Below are positions 22,007 through 33,933 of a DNA stretch of 64,000 nucleotides, one piece after another. The stretch lies in the NCBI RefSeq assembly GCF_030272615.1, contig NC_081406.1, positions 247,189,218-247,253,217 of the forward strand, written 5' to 3'. The stretch's first letter is position 1. Every line of letters begins with the position of its first letter. Below the pieces are notes generated by a model. It was given only the letters and a program-made list of their open reading frames with translations. It had not been told where the DNA came from and did not search any database. Source of the DNA: Cryptomeria japonica. Its lineage: Eukaryota; Streptophyta; Pinopsida; Cupressales; Cupressaceae. Both the position numbers and the translations under genes were made by a program.

Positions 22007-23874
22007 TCATGGCTTTGATGTATTCTCTTCTTTCCCATTGAAAAGATGTTTTTTAGTATTTTGATACTTATGATTTTTGTGGAGAAAGTGCCTATACTCA
22101 TCAAACACCTGCTTTCCTAAACTTTTTGAATGACGAGATTTCATCTTTGCACCACAAACAGGGCATGCAAATTTTCCCTTTGTTTGAAGACCTACAAGAT
22201 AATGTATAATTGGATTAAATATGATAATTTTTTGAATTATAATGTTCATGCACAGCTTAAACACTATAACATACCACAAAATTGTGTTAGCCCTGGGGCA
22301 TCGTGTATTTTCCATAGAAGCATCGCATGAAATTGAAATTGTCTTTGTCCTATTGGTCTAGAGACGTCATACATAGTGACACCATTCCATAACTCCAGCA
22401 ACTCATCGATAAGAGGCTCGATATATACATTCATATCTTTAACTTGGTACTTACCTAGTCGAATGAACAAAAACATTACATAATTATTATGACCATTTTA
22501 CTGCAATATTTATAATTAAATTTAGATGATTATATTTAAATGATAAAATACCTGGAACAATCATTGGCAACATTATGTGCTCCCTCTTTATTGACATCCA
22601 TGGACGAATGTTATTGTTAATAACAAAAACAGGCCACACTGAGTAAACAGATCTCATCTCTCCAAATGGATTGACACCGTCCGCTACCAATGAAAGACTG
22701 AGATTACGAGGTTCTTCTTTAAAGTGTGGCCACTTTTCCTCTATGTCCATAAATGCTGAACCATCTGCACGCATTCGAATAATGTCATCTCGACTTCTAT
22801 TGTGTGCATGGTAATCCATAAATTGTGCCAAGCTAGTGCACTTGAATAATCATTGCATACGTGGAATAATTGGAATATAGAGAAGAACCTTGCGAGGAAC
22901 CCTTTTTGTTATTTTATCTGTTCGATATCTACGGATATGACATTCAAGGCATTCAGATTGAAATTCATGTTGTTTGTGATATATAATATGATAATTGGGA
23001 CAAGCATCTATTGCTTGATACTCCATTCCAATATCTTTCATAACGGCAAATAATTCTCGGTATGAGCAAGGTAGAATATTTGATGGTGGTAACAAAAACT
23101 CACCTATCAATCTACAACAAAAAAATATAATTTGTTAATATAAAAAATATTAATGGTACAACATGATTCATAATTTATTATGATATATATGACATACCTT
23201 AACATACGTGAGATTGTTATGTTGGATAAACCATTCATAACCTTCAAGTTCACCAACAACAATACAACGGAGAGAAGAGTTGTCTGCGAGCCTTTGTAAA
23301 GGGCCTCAGATGCCTTCTCAAGTAGAGGGATATCATGAACAAGATCAAGGTCATCTTCATCATCATGATCAGCTGTGCGAGTACTAAATGTGTCATGGAT
23401 CAATGTATTTGTACCATCATCTTCAATTGTTTTTTCTGGCTCATGATCGTCATCTTCCATGGGATCATTATCTTCAACTTTGATATTCACACCTCCATGT
23501 TCATCCACTTTGAAAACCATATTCTCCGGGTTGTGTTGATCCATACCATGTGCTCCGGGGTGCTCAACCTATATAAAATTGATAAACATAAATAAACCAT
23601 GATCATGATCTCATCATCAAGTGATTTATTATGTATATAAATTGTTAAAATGATATAATGAAAAACTTACCAATGGATGATAATCATATCCACCTTCAAT
23701 GTGACCATGCAACCTATAATGTTTCTTAGCTATTTTGATTAGAAGTCTTCTAGTCTTTAACCCCTTACAAATTTTGAAGGGACAATAACATTTTCCATCA
23801 CCTTTTCTTTTCAAGTTAGACCACAATCTAGCAATTGTCTCCTTATTTTATTGTTCGCTAATATTGTTTGACAT
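22007..23874 (-). pseudogene. tnp2 transposase, N-terminal half (transposase-associated and Transposase_21 regions)
   Basis: The transposase of a CACTA element, which cuts and joins DNA at element ends. Five exons join in frame: 23874-23671 (start ATG; CYCPFKICKGLKTRR ... HYRLHGH, the Cys/His transposase-associated region), 23568-23199 (acidic), 23111-22552 (EFLLPPSNILPCSYRE, ACPNYHIIYHKQHEFQSECLEC, then LVADGVNPFG, SVWPV), 22454-22275 (YIEPLIDELLELW) and 22191 onward (KGKFACPVCGAKM ... HLFNGKEE). Donor and acceptor sites are standard, and phases match at each junction I checked. Breaks: TAA at codon 9, TGA near 22855 where Arg is expected (RMQ-LFK), and TGA at 22007. The gene therefore cannot make a full transposase. 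Confidence 0.88.
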
Positions 23875-24961
23875 GGTCTTTCTTCACAGGCAAGAAAATC
23901 AGGCTATAGAACTAGTTATATAGAAGTTGAAATGTTAGTTATGAAATCATGTTTCAGTATAATATACCAAATTAAATTACTTGAAATAGAAATTATCATC
24001 ATTGAACCAAAACCATTTAACTCTTCTTTTTCATCTCAAAACATATCTAATGGCTTTGTGGTATGCAATCCTTGCATAATATATTAAATTGACTAATGTC
24101 TAATTGGGGTAATCCATGAGTGTCTAATGTGAATTCAGTATCCTAAACATTGGAGAGACCTTATTTGACTTGCCTAATCAATGTGGTTGCTGTCCTAATA
24201 TGGAATACTTTCTACCCTTGCCTCTACATCAAACTTCTCACATCATGTTTCTTCAACAAAACACACTAATATGAATTGAGCCAACACCATGAGGATAGGG
24301 TCAAGTATCATGGTAACTAATCATAATACATGAAGACGGGGTTCACACATAAGTGTTGGCTCTCAACAATGCCACACTTCCAAAATTTTTAGTCACAAGA
24401 CTTCTCTTATTGGGTGAGCACTCATTGATGGCCACAAGTCCAAATGAATGTATGTAGGCTTCAAAATCCTTACTATAGGCTAGGAGGACCCTACACAAGG
24501 TCTATGAACACTCACTTGGTATTACAATAGAAAGAGCCTTCCTCTAGAACTTTGTTTGCAACGCACACATCAATATTGGTAATAATTGTTATGATGGATG
24601 GTCTATTAGGACGGTAAATAAAATGCTTATCCTTTTTCCACCCTTTGAAACTACAACAAGGTATTTGACTTGGCAGGGTCCCCACACATCACTTCAACAA
24701 CAAACATTAGGCAATTCAACCTTTTACCTTCTCAATGCATTTTTTTTGTCTTTCACTGGTTTTCTCAGTCCAATACATAGGGATATTAGACCTTTCATGG
24801 CATCATCACACGCGCCTTCCAATATGTAGTCCTTTCATATTTTAGGTGCCTACACACTATGTTGTTGTTAAGTATTGATGTAGTCTTAAGAAATCTCATG
24901 ACTCCATTACATGTCCATACTTGGGTTTACAAACACAACTCTGTAAAAACAAAAACAATAT
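23875..24961. other. Non-coding region upstream of the tnp2 gene
   Basis: No coding sequence supported. It is in the position of the promoter and 5' non-coding end of the CACTA block. I see no clear TATA box or terminal repeat. Confidence 0.4.
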
Positions 24962-25011
24962 CACTAGTAAAACTATGACTGTGACAATCAATACCCTTAG
25001 GACAGTCATAG
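24962..25011 (+). other. CACTA-like terminus with internal inverted repeat
   Basis: Starts CACTAGTAAAA and contains CTATGACTGT (24973-24982) repeated inverted as ACAGTCATAG (25002-25011). The reverse complement of 13117-13155 resembles this segment, sharing TGACTGTGACA and CTTAGGACA. It may be a CACTA end or subterminal repeat. The polarity is wrong for a simple right end of the block at 14.7-23.9 kb. Confidence 0.35.
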
Positions 25012-27199
25012 AAATTTAATCTATTTCATTTGGTTTTGATCGATAAACCCTTCTGAAGGTATCATAGGGTCCCCTCACCCCTCTCTCTATCATCAACCAC
25101 TTCAAAATACCAATCACTTGGTCTTCCCACCAAATTCTTCCCTGATATGATACATAGTATGAAAAAAGGTCTTCCCACACATTTGGGTGAATTTATATGC
25201 ATGGGAGACCAAACTATACATTATTTACTCCTCTCGGTAAACACTAGGCACAGTTTTGACATTTTTTGGAAAAACTATGATATATAATTTAAAAAACAAT
25301 GAAATTCAATGCCACAAATAGAAAAAATGAAGTTAACTCACTTCTCTACCACATCCAATTGACTTCCCATCAAATTATGATGATTTTCACAAAGAAAAAT
25401 GAAGAGAATCAGATCGAAATGTCAAAAAATGCACATAAAACCCCAATTTAATTAAGCATAACTCTTGGATGGCATGCCAAAGGTCTATTTATTCCCATCC
25501 AAGTGGGTTACAACCTCAATGCACCATAAACTAACTTTCCAACTATATTTTAAAGAAGTTTCTACAAGAAATGCAAAAGTTGTCATGGCAATATGACAAC
25601 TTTTTTCCCAATGGACCTCAAACTTTCACAATTAGGTCTCTATTTGTTGTTAGAATGTGATCTATGACTAAGTATTAGAGGATATTACTAACTTGGGTAT
25701 CATGATTTTATGTGTCTCTGACATGACTCCTAGTAACTATATAAGGATCTTACTAGTCCTAGATCTATGCCTTGTCTTTTTGATATGGTTCCTAGTGAGA
25801 ATATATGAATCTTACTAGTTATAAATGTCATAACTTTGTGTTTTGCATGCTCCACGTGTGTTACCAATGTTACTCATATTACTCACTTTGTACTTCCCTT
25901 TTATCTCAATATTGTAGATTGACAATATCATAAGTCTTGGGAGCTACCATCTTTCCAAACTTGTAGTCATCGACTCTTCAATATCTTGGTGAAAGAATAT
26001 TTGGTTTCTCCATATTTTCCCAAGAGTACATGAGCGTAATTTCATACTCTTGCTAAGAGGGGGCTAAATATTGCATCATAAGTTGTATCTCTTTAAAAAT
26101 CTACACTAGGTTTGGACTCAATTTAAGTGGTTGTGCCTTATTTATTCCTAATTGTACTTAGGTTTGACAATGTTTCCATAAATTGGGTTCATTCCCTTAT
26201 TCATGATGTTCCTCATGGCTCATTTTTATAGGACTAGGGTCTTGGGAACCCTTATTCATGGAAATTGGACCTAAAATTTGAAAGATGAATGTTGGATTCA
26301 CAAATAGTAGGAATTTCCTCTCCAAATTTGGACTTTTGCAAAAGTTCAATTTGAAAAGGTGCAAGGACCATCCATATAAGGTCCATCTTGAAAATTAAAT
26401 GATAATACCATCCATGCATATTAAATGATATAGTCAAGTAATAAAGAAGGAAAACCATTTCTTGAAGTTGTCAAATAATTTTAAAGATGCACAACAGTCC
26501 ACTAAATGCAATTCACTAAAAAAGAAAACAAAGTATGCTACAAGATAGTGGGTAAGATGCAAGGAATGAAGTTATATAGACAAAGAAAAACCATGAATAT
26601 TACCAAGTCAAAAGGAGTAGCTATGACCTCTTAGGTGTTTTTTCACTTGCATAAATTAGACTTCTTAAGGATAAAAACACATGTAGATAGTAGTATGAAG
26701 TCTTTTTGATGATTTTTGAAGTAGTTGAAGGAATGGCTTATTTTAGTTATATCTAACCAAAGACAATTTCAACTCAAAGTAAGGAATAAAACCATATGTC
26801 CTATAAGTTTGGGAAGCTAATTAAGTAGCTGGATAAGGTAGAGCATGACTATAGGGTAGCCTTGAGACTCTTTTAACTCGATTAGAACATGTACCAAGTA
26901 TCTAGGAGCTTACAAAGCCAATTAAACCATATTTCAAGTGAAAATGCAACAAAAGGAGTAAAAGCTTTGAATACACCTCAAAAACCACTCCTAGGTGGCC
27001 AAGTAGGTAGAAATAGTCTTTTCCAACATTTTTTTTCTTCATAGATGCAGCCCTATATTCTCTTTATTATTTGAGATGAGATATAGGACTCCTAAGGCTT
27101 AGTTCATCTTAGTTCTTTAAATTCTATGCCAAGTGTTGTAACTAAAAAAATTCTTACAACAAGAGATATTATTTAATATCATTTAAGGTTGCAGTAGTG
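25012..27199. other. Uninterpretable non-coding DNA
   Basis: AT-rich with no gene I can support. It holds a perfect short hairpin at 25575-25604 and two similar phrases of the form ATCTTACTAGT near 25755 and 25815. Confidence 0.4.
25575..25604. repeat. Perfect 12-bp hairpin
   Basis: AAAAGTTGTCAT at 25575-25586 and ATGACAACTTTT at 25593-25604, with a 6-base loop. Confidence 0.8.
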
Positions 27200-27461
27200 C
27201 AAGGAACATCAATATGAAAAGAGAAGGGATGAAGAAGTTAGGGACCTTGAAATTATACATCAGAACTATGATACAACTAGCTGGGATAGAATTTCCCCCT
27301 CATTGGGATAGCCATTTGACTCCTATTAGGATAACTGAACAAAGCCAAAGAAGGTGGATAAAGACAAGGGCAAGAAGAAGGTCAATGAAGAGGGAGATGT
27401 TGAAGAGGAAGAAAAGAACCAGAAAGATCAACAAAAAGAAAATGAAGAAGATGATGTGTAA
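27200..27461 (+). pseudogene. Lys/Glu-rich C-terminal remnant of an unidentified ORF
   Basis: A frame ending in TAA at 27459-27461 reads a 40-residue highly charged tail (KPKKVDKDKGKKKVNEEG...). Upstream in the same frame is text such as WDRISPSLG broken by TAG and TGA codons. It has the look of the charged tail of a retroelement protein. No domain is recognisable and the origin is inference. Confidence 0.35.
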
Positions 27462-28504
27462 CCTAGTTTGATGTTTTATCTAGTTTTGGAATTGAAAATT
27501 ATTTATGCCTTGACAATATTTTATGTTTTATGGCTCATGGAAACTCCCAACAGTTAGAAGATCATCAAACCAAGCACTTAATACTTGACAAGGCACTGAA
27601 TATAAAATAGATTGATTAATTAATACTATTTGGTATGAATTCCTTTGTATATAATAGAATGGATGTTGGATTAATGAATATACTTCTACACACTAATAAT
27701 TGAGAAATACATTGTTGGCGGTTCCGTTATTACCTAGTCCAATATCGATATGATCTTGTTGTGGAAGCATCTCACGATCAAACCACAAGGTCTCACTGCC
27801 GATTAGTCTACTGTTACCAAGGTTCACCCTCTAATTTCTGAAATTTGATAACTTATTTATTTTATGCTAAGTATATGTCTGATAGTTTTCCTCTTTCATA
27901 CCATTGAGTACTTCCAACCATGGTAGAAGGGAAGTAGGCTTGCAAGAGTGGTACAGTGATGGTTTTGTGTGGGCAAAGGGTTATAAAGCGTACTGCCCTT
28001 GGGCATAGAGGAGATGGCTTCTACGGAAACCTATTGTAATCTCTTTCCCCTGTCATGGTAAAGATTCAAATCCGAAATTCTGAAATTCCTCATCCAAACA
28101 TTATGCAAATCCGAAATTCCTCATGCAAATATTATGCAAATCCGAAATTCCTCAAATGTGAAGATTCAATGAATGAAGGTGAAGATTAAACAATTCCGCA
28201 TATTATGCAAATCCGAAATGAAAGTGAAGTTCATCAATTCCTCATATTATCCAGATCCAAAATGAAGGTGAAGATCCTACCTCGAATGGTGAGTGTGTCA
28301 TTTTATCTTGCCAGGGGTTGAGCTCGACGTAGAAGCCTGCACGGGATTGAATGCAACACAAAGGACTTGCCCTCTTTTTTTTTTTTTTTTTAAGTAATGC
28401 CAGTTGCTGTCGAAATTTTGATGAACGTGGGCACTTTAAAAAAAAAAAATCAAATTTGGTCACAATATACCTTCTCTGTCGAAAACCTCCATCGGAATTC
28501 TAGA
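27462..28504. other. Non-coding stretch with short tandem repeats and poly-T
   Basis: Contains the repeats at 28066-28275, a run of T near 28375-28391, a run of A near 28438-28450, and no supported gene. Confidence 0.5.
28066..28275. repeat. Imperfect tandem repeats built on AAATCCGAAAT
   Basis: Units of the type ATTATGCAAATCCGAAATTC occur repeatedly, then longer units with GAAGGTGAAGAT and ATTCCTCATATTAT. Confidence 0.8.
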
Positions 28505-28795
28505 CCAAATGTATTAGTGTGGGGACTCAACCTTGTAGGTGAGATTCATCCTCCTTCCAATGGCCATAAATTCATTATCACAACTACAAAATATTTTACA
28601 AAATGGATTAAATTCATTCCTCTCACTCGAGTCACTGGAAAGCAGATTGCAACTATTATCCTTAATTATATTATTTTCTGCTACGATGTTCCCCTTTTCA
28701 TTGTCACAGATAATGGACGTCCTTTCAAGAACCAAGATGTTCATGAGATTTGTGGTCATTTCCATATCCATCATCGATTTTCCACCCCATACTAT
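28505..28795 (+). pseudogene. Gypsy integrase core, first part
   Basis: Reads GLNLVGEIHPPSNGHKFIIT, then YFTKWIKFIPL and FIVTDNGRPFKN (second catalytic Asp in TDNG), ending in FSTPYY. The first catalytic Asp in W-G-x-D-L is replaced by Asn (GLNLVG). The frame is cut precisely at the Tyr-Tyr before PQGNGQVEASNKT, which resumes at 30158. No RT or RNase H is found upstream, so the element is 5' truncated. Confidence 0.85.
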
Positions 28796-30157
28796 TGGCA
28801 TTTGATTGAAGATTGCATTGATGACCTATTATTGTGTTGTCATTGATATCAATTGTAACCGGTAATGATGTTGTTTTGTAATCGGTACTTGAGAAAGTGA
28901 AGCAAACTGGTATTGCTCTAGAAGTAGTGAGATCAACCAGTAACTCTACCTATTGATATGCCAAACCCTAATTGATGGAGCCTGGTGAATCAGTTGTATT
29001 GATTTATGATCAAATGGTGATCAGTAATGTTTATGCCATGTATGAATGTTGTATGTGATAAGTTTCAAGTGGTTTTTGGCATGTAGAGATAACAGTTTTA
29101 TCTTGGGAATGAGCAAGTACATTGCATGAAGAGGAAACCTCATGATGAGTTACAGGAATCGATGAGTGGTGATCAAGGAGCGGTCAAGGTTGTCTTGAAC
29201 AATGTGTTGATAATTTCTATGTAATCTAACGGTCATACTTTAACCGGTTTGTTTGTAATCTCTATGAGATCTTAGGTTTGTGATGTGTTACCGACCTATT
29301 GTTTTTCTTATAAGGTCAATGAGTTGTTTTGTAGTAGTGTTGGAAATTTTGGTTAAGTTTCAGTGTGATTGATTTCCAAACAAGGAGTATCTGTAGTATG
29401 TGTGAAGGCAAATAGGAGCATGAAAAGGTTCTAATCAAGAAAAGTAGTTTTTTTTACCAGATTAGCAAACCCCTGTTGTTCTCTAACAATTACAATAGTT
29501 AAATCCCTTAACCGAGTAAGCTTTAATAGGCTTAGTGCTATCTAAATCCTTTAACTAGGTGATCCATTAGCTTGGATTTCAAATCCTCTATTGAGGTTAC
29601 TCCTAACAGGGTATTATAGTCAATCCTTTAACCGGGTGGTCCCTAATAGGATCTGTTCCTAAGAGGACATTTTGTAAAGCTTTAATAGGCTTGGCTCCTA
29701 ACAAGACAAACTTCAGAAGAGTTTAGAATACTTGTGGGTATTCATCCCCACCGTCATTTTTCCCATTTGGGTTTCCATGTCAAGAATCATCATGTCAAGT
29801 GGTGAATGGTTTTTGTGGTTATGTTTGATATGGTTAATTTGCTTAACTGTTAAATCCACTTAGATATGTTAAGATGACCAACAGTAATCTGAAATGTGCT
29901 TTTACTATTGTTAGTAAAGTATTTTGATGTTTTGGTTAAATGGTTTGGGAGTTTCAGAGTTGTTATACTATTATTTTGATATGTCAGTCAACTGCTAAAC
30001 TGTTAGTGCTATTGTAGTTTGTAGTTCAGTGTTTGAACCAGTTAGTCTAGAGATTATTTTTGAGTTTGGTGAAAAGTTAAGTCAGTTTTCTATCTATTGA
30101 TTCACCCCCCCTCTTAGTAGTTGTCCGGATCCTTATTAATTCATCATATCATCACAC
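28796..30157 (+). mobile_element. Solo copia-type LTR inside the gypsy integrase, about 1362 bp
   Basis: Bounded by ACTAT (28791-28795) and ACTAC (30158-30162), probably one target duplication with a substitution. Removing it restores the integrase frame (TPYY joins PQGNGQ). It starts TGGCATTTG. Near its right end it carries TTGATTCACCCCCCC, the complement of the block near the map-left edge of the other copia LTRs, and internally TTTGGGTTTCCATG and repeated TTTAACCGGGTGG-type motifs. These place it in the same broad LTR group as 8785-10333. Its exact right end does not show a clean CA. Confidence 0.78.
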
Positions 30158-30727
30158 ACTACCCCCAAGGCAATGGTCAAGTTGAGGCATCTAATAAAAC
30201 TATCCTCAAAATCCTTAAAAAGATAGTTGATGATGTTGGCCATAACTGGCATGTCCTACTCAACCCTGCACTTTGGGCTTATCGCACAAGTGTTCACACA
30301 CCTACTGAAGCTACACCTTATTCATATGTCCATGGTGCCGAAGCTATGTTGCCTATTAAGGTCAATCTACCATCCCTGAGAGTTTCTTTGTGCAATCTAA
30401 TAAACGATGAAGATTACAAGGTTTGCCACTTACAAGATCTAGAATTATTGGATGAGCGTAGACAAACTACTTTTAATCATCTCAAATCATATCAACAAAG
30501 AATGAGTCATAGCTACAATCATAAGGTTAAGACTCACACATTTGAGGTAGGCGACTTAGTTCTCAGAGAAAATCCTAAAAATCAGCAAGACAGAGAGAAG
30601 AAGGGCAAGTTCGAACCAAATTGGCTTGGTCCTTACGTCATCATAGTAGTCTATGGATCAGGTGTATATCATCTCTCAACACCAGATGGAGAACCTTTGG
30701 AGTATTTGATTAACAACATGCACCTTC
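30158..30727 (+). pseudogene. Gypsy integrase, C-terminal part
   Basis: Continues the integrase with PQGNGQVEASNKT (catalytic Glu in VEASN), ALWAYRTSVHTPTEATPYSYVHG and MLPIKV, then the C-terminal DNA-binding region ending KFEPNWLGPYVI ... YHLSTPDGEPLEYLINNMHL. It has no internal stop for over 180 residues, so this half is better preserved than the rest. No chromodomain is visible. The LGPYV and TPDGE pattern is typical of gypsy Pol C-termini of the Tat/Athila kind. Confidence 0.87.
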
Positions 30728-32192
30728 ACATGTTTTACACATGGTTTTTCAAAATATCCCATTTTCAAAAATGCAAAAAAATAAAAAAAATGTCAAAAAT
30801 ATATCAAAAATACAAAAAAATATCAAAAATAAAAAAAATCAGAAAAAATAGAAAAATCGTTACTTGGTGAAAACTTGGCAAACAACACCTTGTGACATAA
30901 AAAAATTGAAAAATTGAAAAATTGAAAAAAGTAAAGAGAAATAAATTCGTCCAACAGTGAAAACCACTTCAGTGGTGTCCTGGGCAAGTACCATGGTGAA
31001 AACCGGGTTGTTGGTGCCATGTGTAGAGACATTGCTCCTCCCTCTTTTTGGATTAAATCTCATCCTTTCACTTTGCACACACTCACAACCTACTCCATAA
31101 GAAATTTGCCCATTCCCATCATGGCTGGTTATTCATCTACCTAAGATTGGTTAGCCATTCATAATAGACCCTCCCCTTTTCACCTTTCCTTCCATAAAAA
31201 AATCAAGTCCAACCCATAACTGGGGCAAAATCCTAAATCTAGTGATGGAAGTGGTACCCTGAGCATCACATGGTTATAGGAGCATCGTCTTTTCATCACT
31301 CTTTCTTTTAATGCACAATCCACAATAAAAGGTCATCTTGCATCACCGATCCACAATAAAGTTTTGTTCTTCTTCGCAATAAAGTATCAGTTTCATGGTT
31401 CAGTTAGTTTCAGATAAGACACAAGCAGTTGTGGGATTTCAACAAATCAAATCTTTCAGTAGACTTTGGCAACATCACAGTTTTCAACATAATTTGTCCT
31501 TTGTCAAGATAACAACATTGTGACCAAATCAAACATGTTAACATATGTGGCAAGAAACACAAATAACTTGAGGATTTCATTGTGTGTTGGTGTCAATTCT
31601 TGGTTTTCATTTGATTTTATCGTTCAAGGTGACATGTCTTTTATCTTTTCAAGGATGTCTCCGACTAGAGATTTTATCTCCAGGATGTCTTTGACTAGAA
31701 AGGCGAGGATGGGGTATGTTCACCAGTTTTTGTTGTCTGTGGATTGTCTCTTAGTAATGCCATGGATTGTCCAAGGATATGATGATGTTGTGAGTCTAGT
31801 ATGAACTGGGGCATTCCTTGTTTGTGACTGTTTGATCTCCATACAAATGAGTACAATGACTTTGTTGGTCGAACCTATACTTGGATAGTCATAACCTATT
31901 TTCCATAATAAAGCTCAATGATGATAATAGCACAAGAATCTCTTTCACTTCCATATCTTCTATCTTCCATCCCCCTTTTCCGTTGTCCCTTCCTGAGTAT
32001 ATGTAGCTTGTTATCATATGACCGAGTATAACAACACACCAAAAAGATCTACATTTCATATAGATTTCACCTACATCAATTTATGTTAGTACATCATGCA
32101 TATGTATATATATCATGATAGCATCACATCCAACATATGTCATTGATTAGAATTTTCATTTTTATATAAAACATGAAAAAGACAAAGCATTG
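30728..32192. other. 3' non-coding end of the gypsy element and flank
   Basis: An A-rich stretch (30770-30860) is followed by GGTGAAAACC-type phrases usual downstream of gypsy integrases. AACTGGGGCAAAATCC near 31216 resembles a polypurine tract. LTR boundaries could not be fixed. TATATATATCATG lies near 32106-32119. Confidence 0.45.
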
Positions 32193-32582
32193 AGAGGTGA
32201 AATGGCCAAGTAACGAAGCACAAGAATGAATAGTGATCGAATCTTGAATCACCACAGGCTGAATCCATGCACCATATTTGGAGCAAATAGTAATCTCAGA
32301 GGGAATGGGTTTAGACAGATTTAATAACAAGCAAACCCATACCGAAAGATGAGGTCATTCGAAAGGAACTAAATCATGCTTAATAAAAATTCCCAATTTG
32401 TTTGCCAAGATTTCAACCATATACATATCACGATACTCCAAAGGAAGACTCGGGAAAGTTACCCAGAAGGGCATAAACTGTGGCTTCGCCGATTGAATAT
32501 CAAAATGAGGAGACCAAGCATAGGTAAAAATTCCTATCCCAAAAAAAAACCACCCTTTAAATTTATGCACACAATCCCTATT
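32193..32582 (-). repeat. Inverted copy of the LINE 5' region (ORF1 segment)
   Basis: The minus strand encodes the same ORF1 domain as the plus strand at 32734-33039, with nearly the same residues (KFKGWF, GIGIFTYAWSPHFDIQ, PFWVTFP, LEYRDMYMVEILANKLG). Homology runs from about 32193 to 32582 against 32724 to about 33080. The inverted copy also keeps about 60 bp near 32205-32270 that are missing from the plus copy. Coding continues upstream on the minus strand to 32699. A spacer of about 140 bp separates the arms. Confidence 0.88.
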
Positions 32583-32733
32583 CCTCATTGGTAAGCTTCT
32601 TTCTCCTGTTTCTTTTGGTAAACTGTTAACATGGGCAAAGTCTAATTGGGATGGTATGAAGGATTTATTTCTGTTTGATAAAGATTCTCTATATTTCACT
32701 GTGATTTTTGATTAAAAAAAGTATAGGGATTGT

Positions 32734-33933
32734 GTGCATAAATTTAAAGGGTGGTTTTGTTTTGGGATAGGAATTTTTACCTATGCTTGGTCTCCTCATT
32801 TTGATATTCAATCGGCGAAGCCACAGTTTATGCCCTTCTGGGTAACTTTCCCAGGTCTTCCTTTGGAGTATCATGATATGTATATGGTTGAAATATTGGC
32901 AAACAAATTGGGCATTTTTATTAAGCGTGATTTAGTTCCTTTCAAACGACCTCATCTTTCGGTTAGGGTTTGCTTGTTATTAAATCTGTCTAAACCCATT
33001 CCCTCTGAGATTACTATTTGCTCCAAATATGCTGCATGAGATTACTTGGCCATTTCACCTCTCAATGTTGTGGTGATTCTGATGCACCTTTACAAGTTTG
33101 TTTAGATTTTTCATCTGATTTTCGCCAATGTTCCCTTTTTAAAAGTAAGGATCGTCAGTCTTTACTCTGGCCGTGTTCTTCTCTATTCTATCTGCCATTC
33201 ATCGGTTTTGTTTTATTAAGTTTCTTCCTAGTCCTTTCAAGGATTATTGGTCTTCTGAATTTCATTTTGAACCTTTTCTGTTCTCCTCTGCAAGTTTTTT
33301 TCCAATTTCTTGTCCTTCGGTTTCGTTTCCAAAATTGTTGTTACCTTCGAATGGTTGCACAAACCATTGTTTTGTTAATTCTTCTCCTCATTCTTCTTTT
33401 GTGGGTCTGGCGGATGATACCAAAATTGTTCATAGTTTGACTTTTGATAGTGATTCTTTTTTGCCCATTCTAAGGTCCCCTTCTTCTCTTTCCATTTCTA
33501 AAGAGAAGATTCAACTTATTTCTTCAGATATTTTATTTTCAGTTTCTTCTGATCTATTTGATGAGATTGTTGCAAAGGAATTTCCTAAATTTTCTTTTTC
33601 TTCTGCTTGCGCCTCTTCGGGGCCTGTCCATGATGGTTGTCATGTTTCCTCTTCTCAACCAAATTCAGTTGAAGGTGTGGATGCGAATATTATTGATAGT
33701 CCTTCTTCAACTATTTCTAATGTGTATGGATTTGATTTCTCTTAGAAGCTAGCCTTGGAACAATCTCCTTCTGTTTCCCCCCTATTGTTAAAACTCCTAA
33801 GAAGAGGGGTCGAAAACCAAAATTGGCTAAAATCAAGGAGGAGATTGCGGCTGGTATTCAATCCACTATTGTAGAGAAGTTTTCTTCCCATGTCAAAACA
33901 AGGAGGGCATGTTTCTCTCCTTGTGATAAATGA
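32734..33933 (+). pseudogene. LINE ORF1 (DUF4283-like) with Ser-rich region and AT-hook-like tail
   Basis: ORF1 proteins of plant LINEs bind element RNA. The N-terminal part (32734-33039) reads GIGIFTYAWSPHFDIQ ... FWVTFPGLPLEYHDMYMV ... LGIFIKRDL, matching the DUF4283 type. A short deletion and frameshift near 33040 break the frame. 33173-33745 is a Ser/Phe-rich segment. The C-terminal part near 33781-33933 reads KTPKKRGRKPKLAK, with an RGRKP core like an AT-hook, and ends in TGA at 33931-33933. That TGA overlaps the ORF2 ATG (33930-33932). I see no intact zinc knuckle; a GHFTSQC remnant survives. Confidence 0.75.

Larger units (their letters stand above)
14723..23874 (-). mobile_element. 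CACTA (En/Spm)-type DNA transposon block, minus strand
   Basis: Two transposase-type genes lie in tandem on the minus strand, as is usual for CACTA elements: a tnp2 gene (23874 to about 19838) and a Ptta/En/Spm-type (Transposase_24-like) gene (about 17631-14723), with a SET-domain frame between them. These coordinates cover only the genes; I could not find a convincing pair of terminal inverted repeats. The tnp2 and SET parts carry stop codons, so this copy is not autonomous. Confidence 0.8.
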
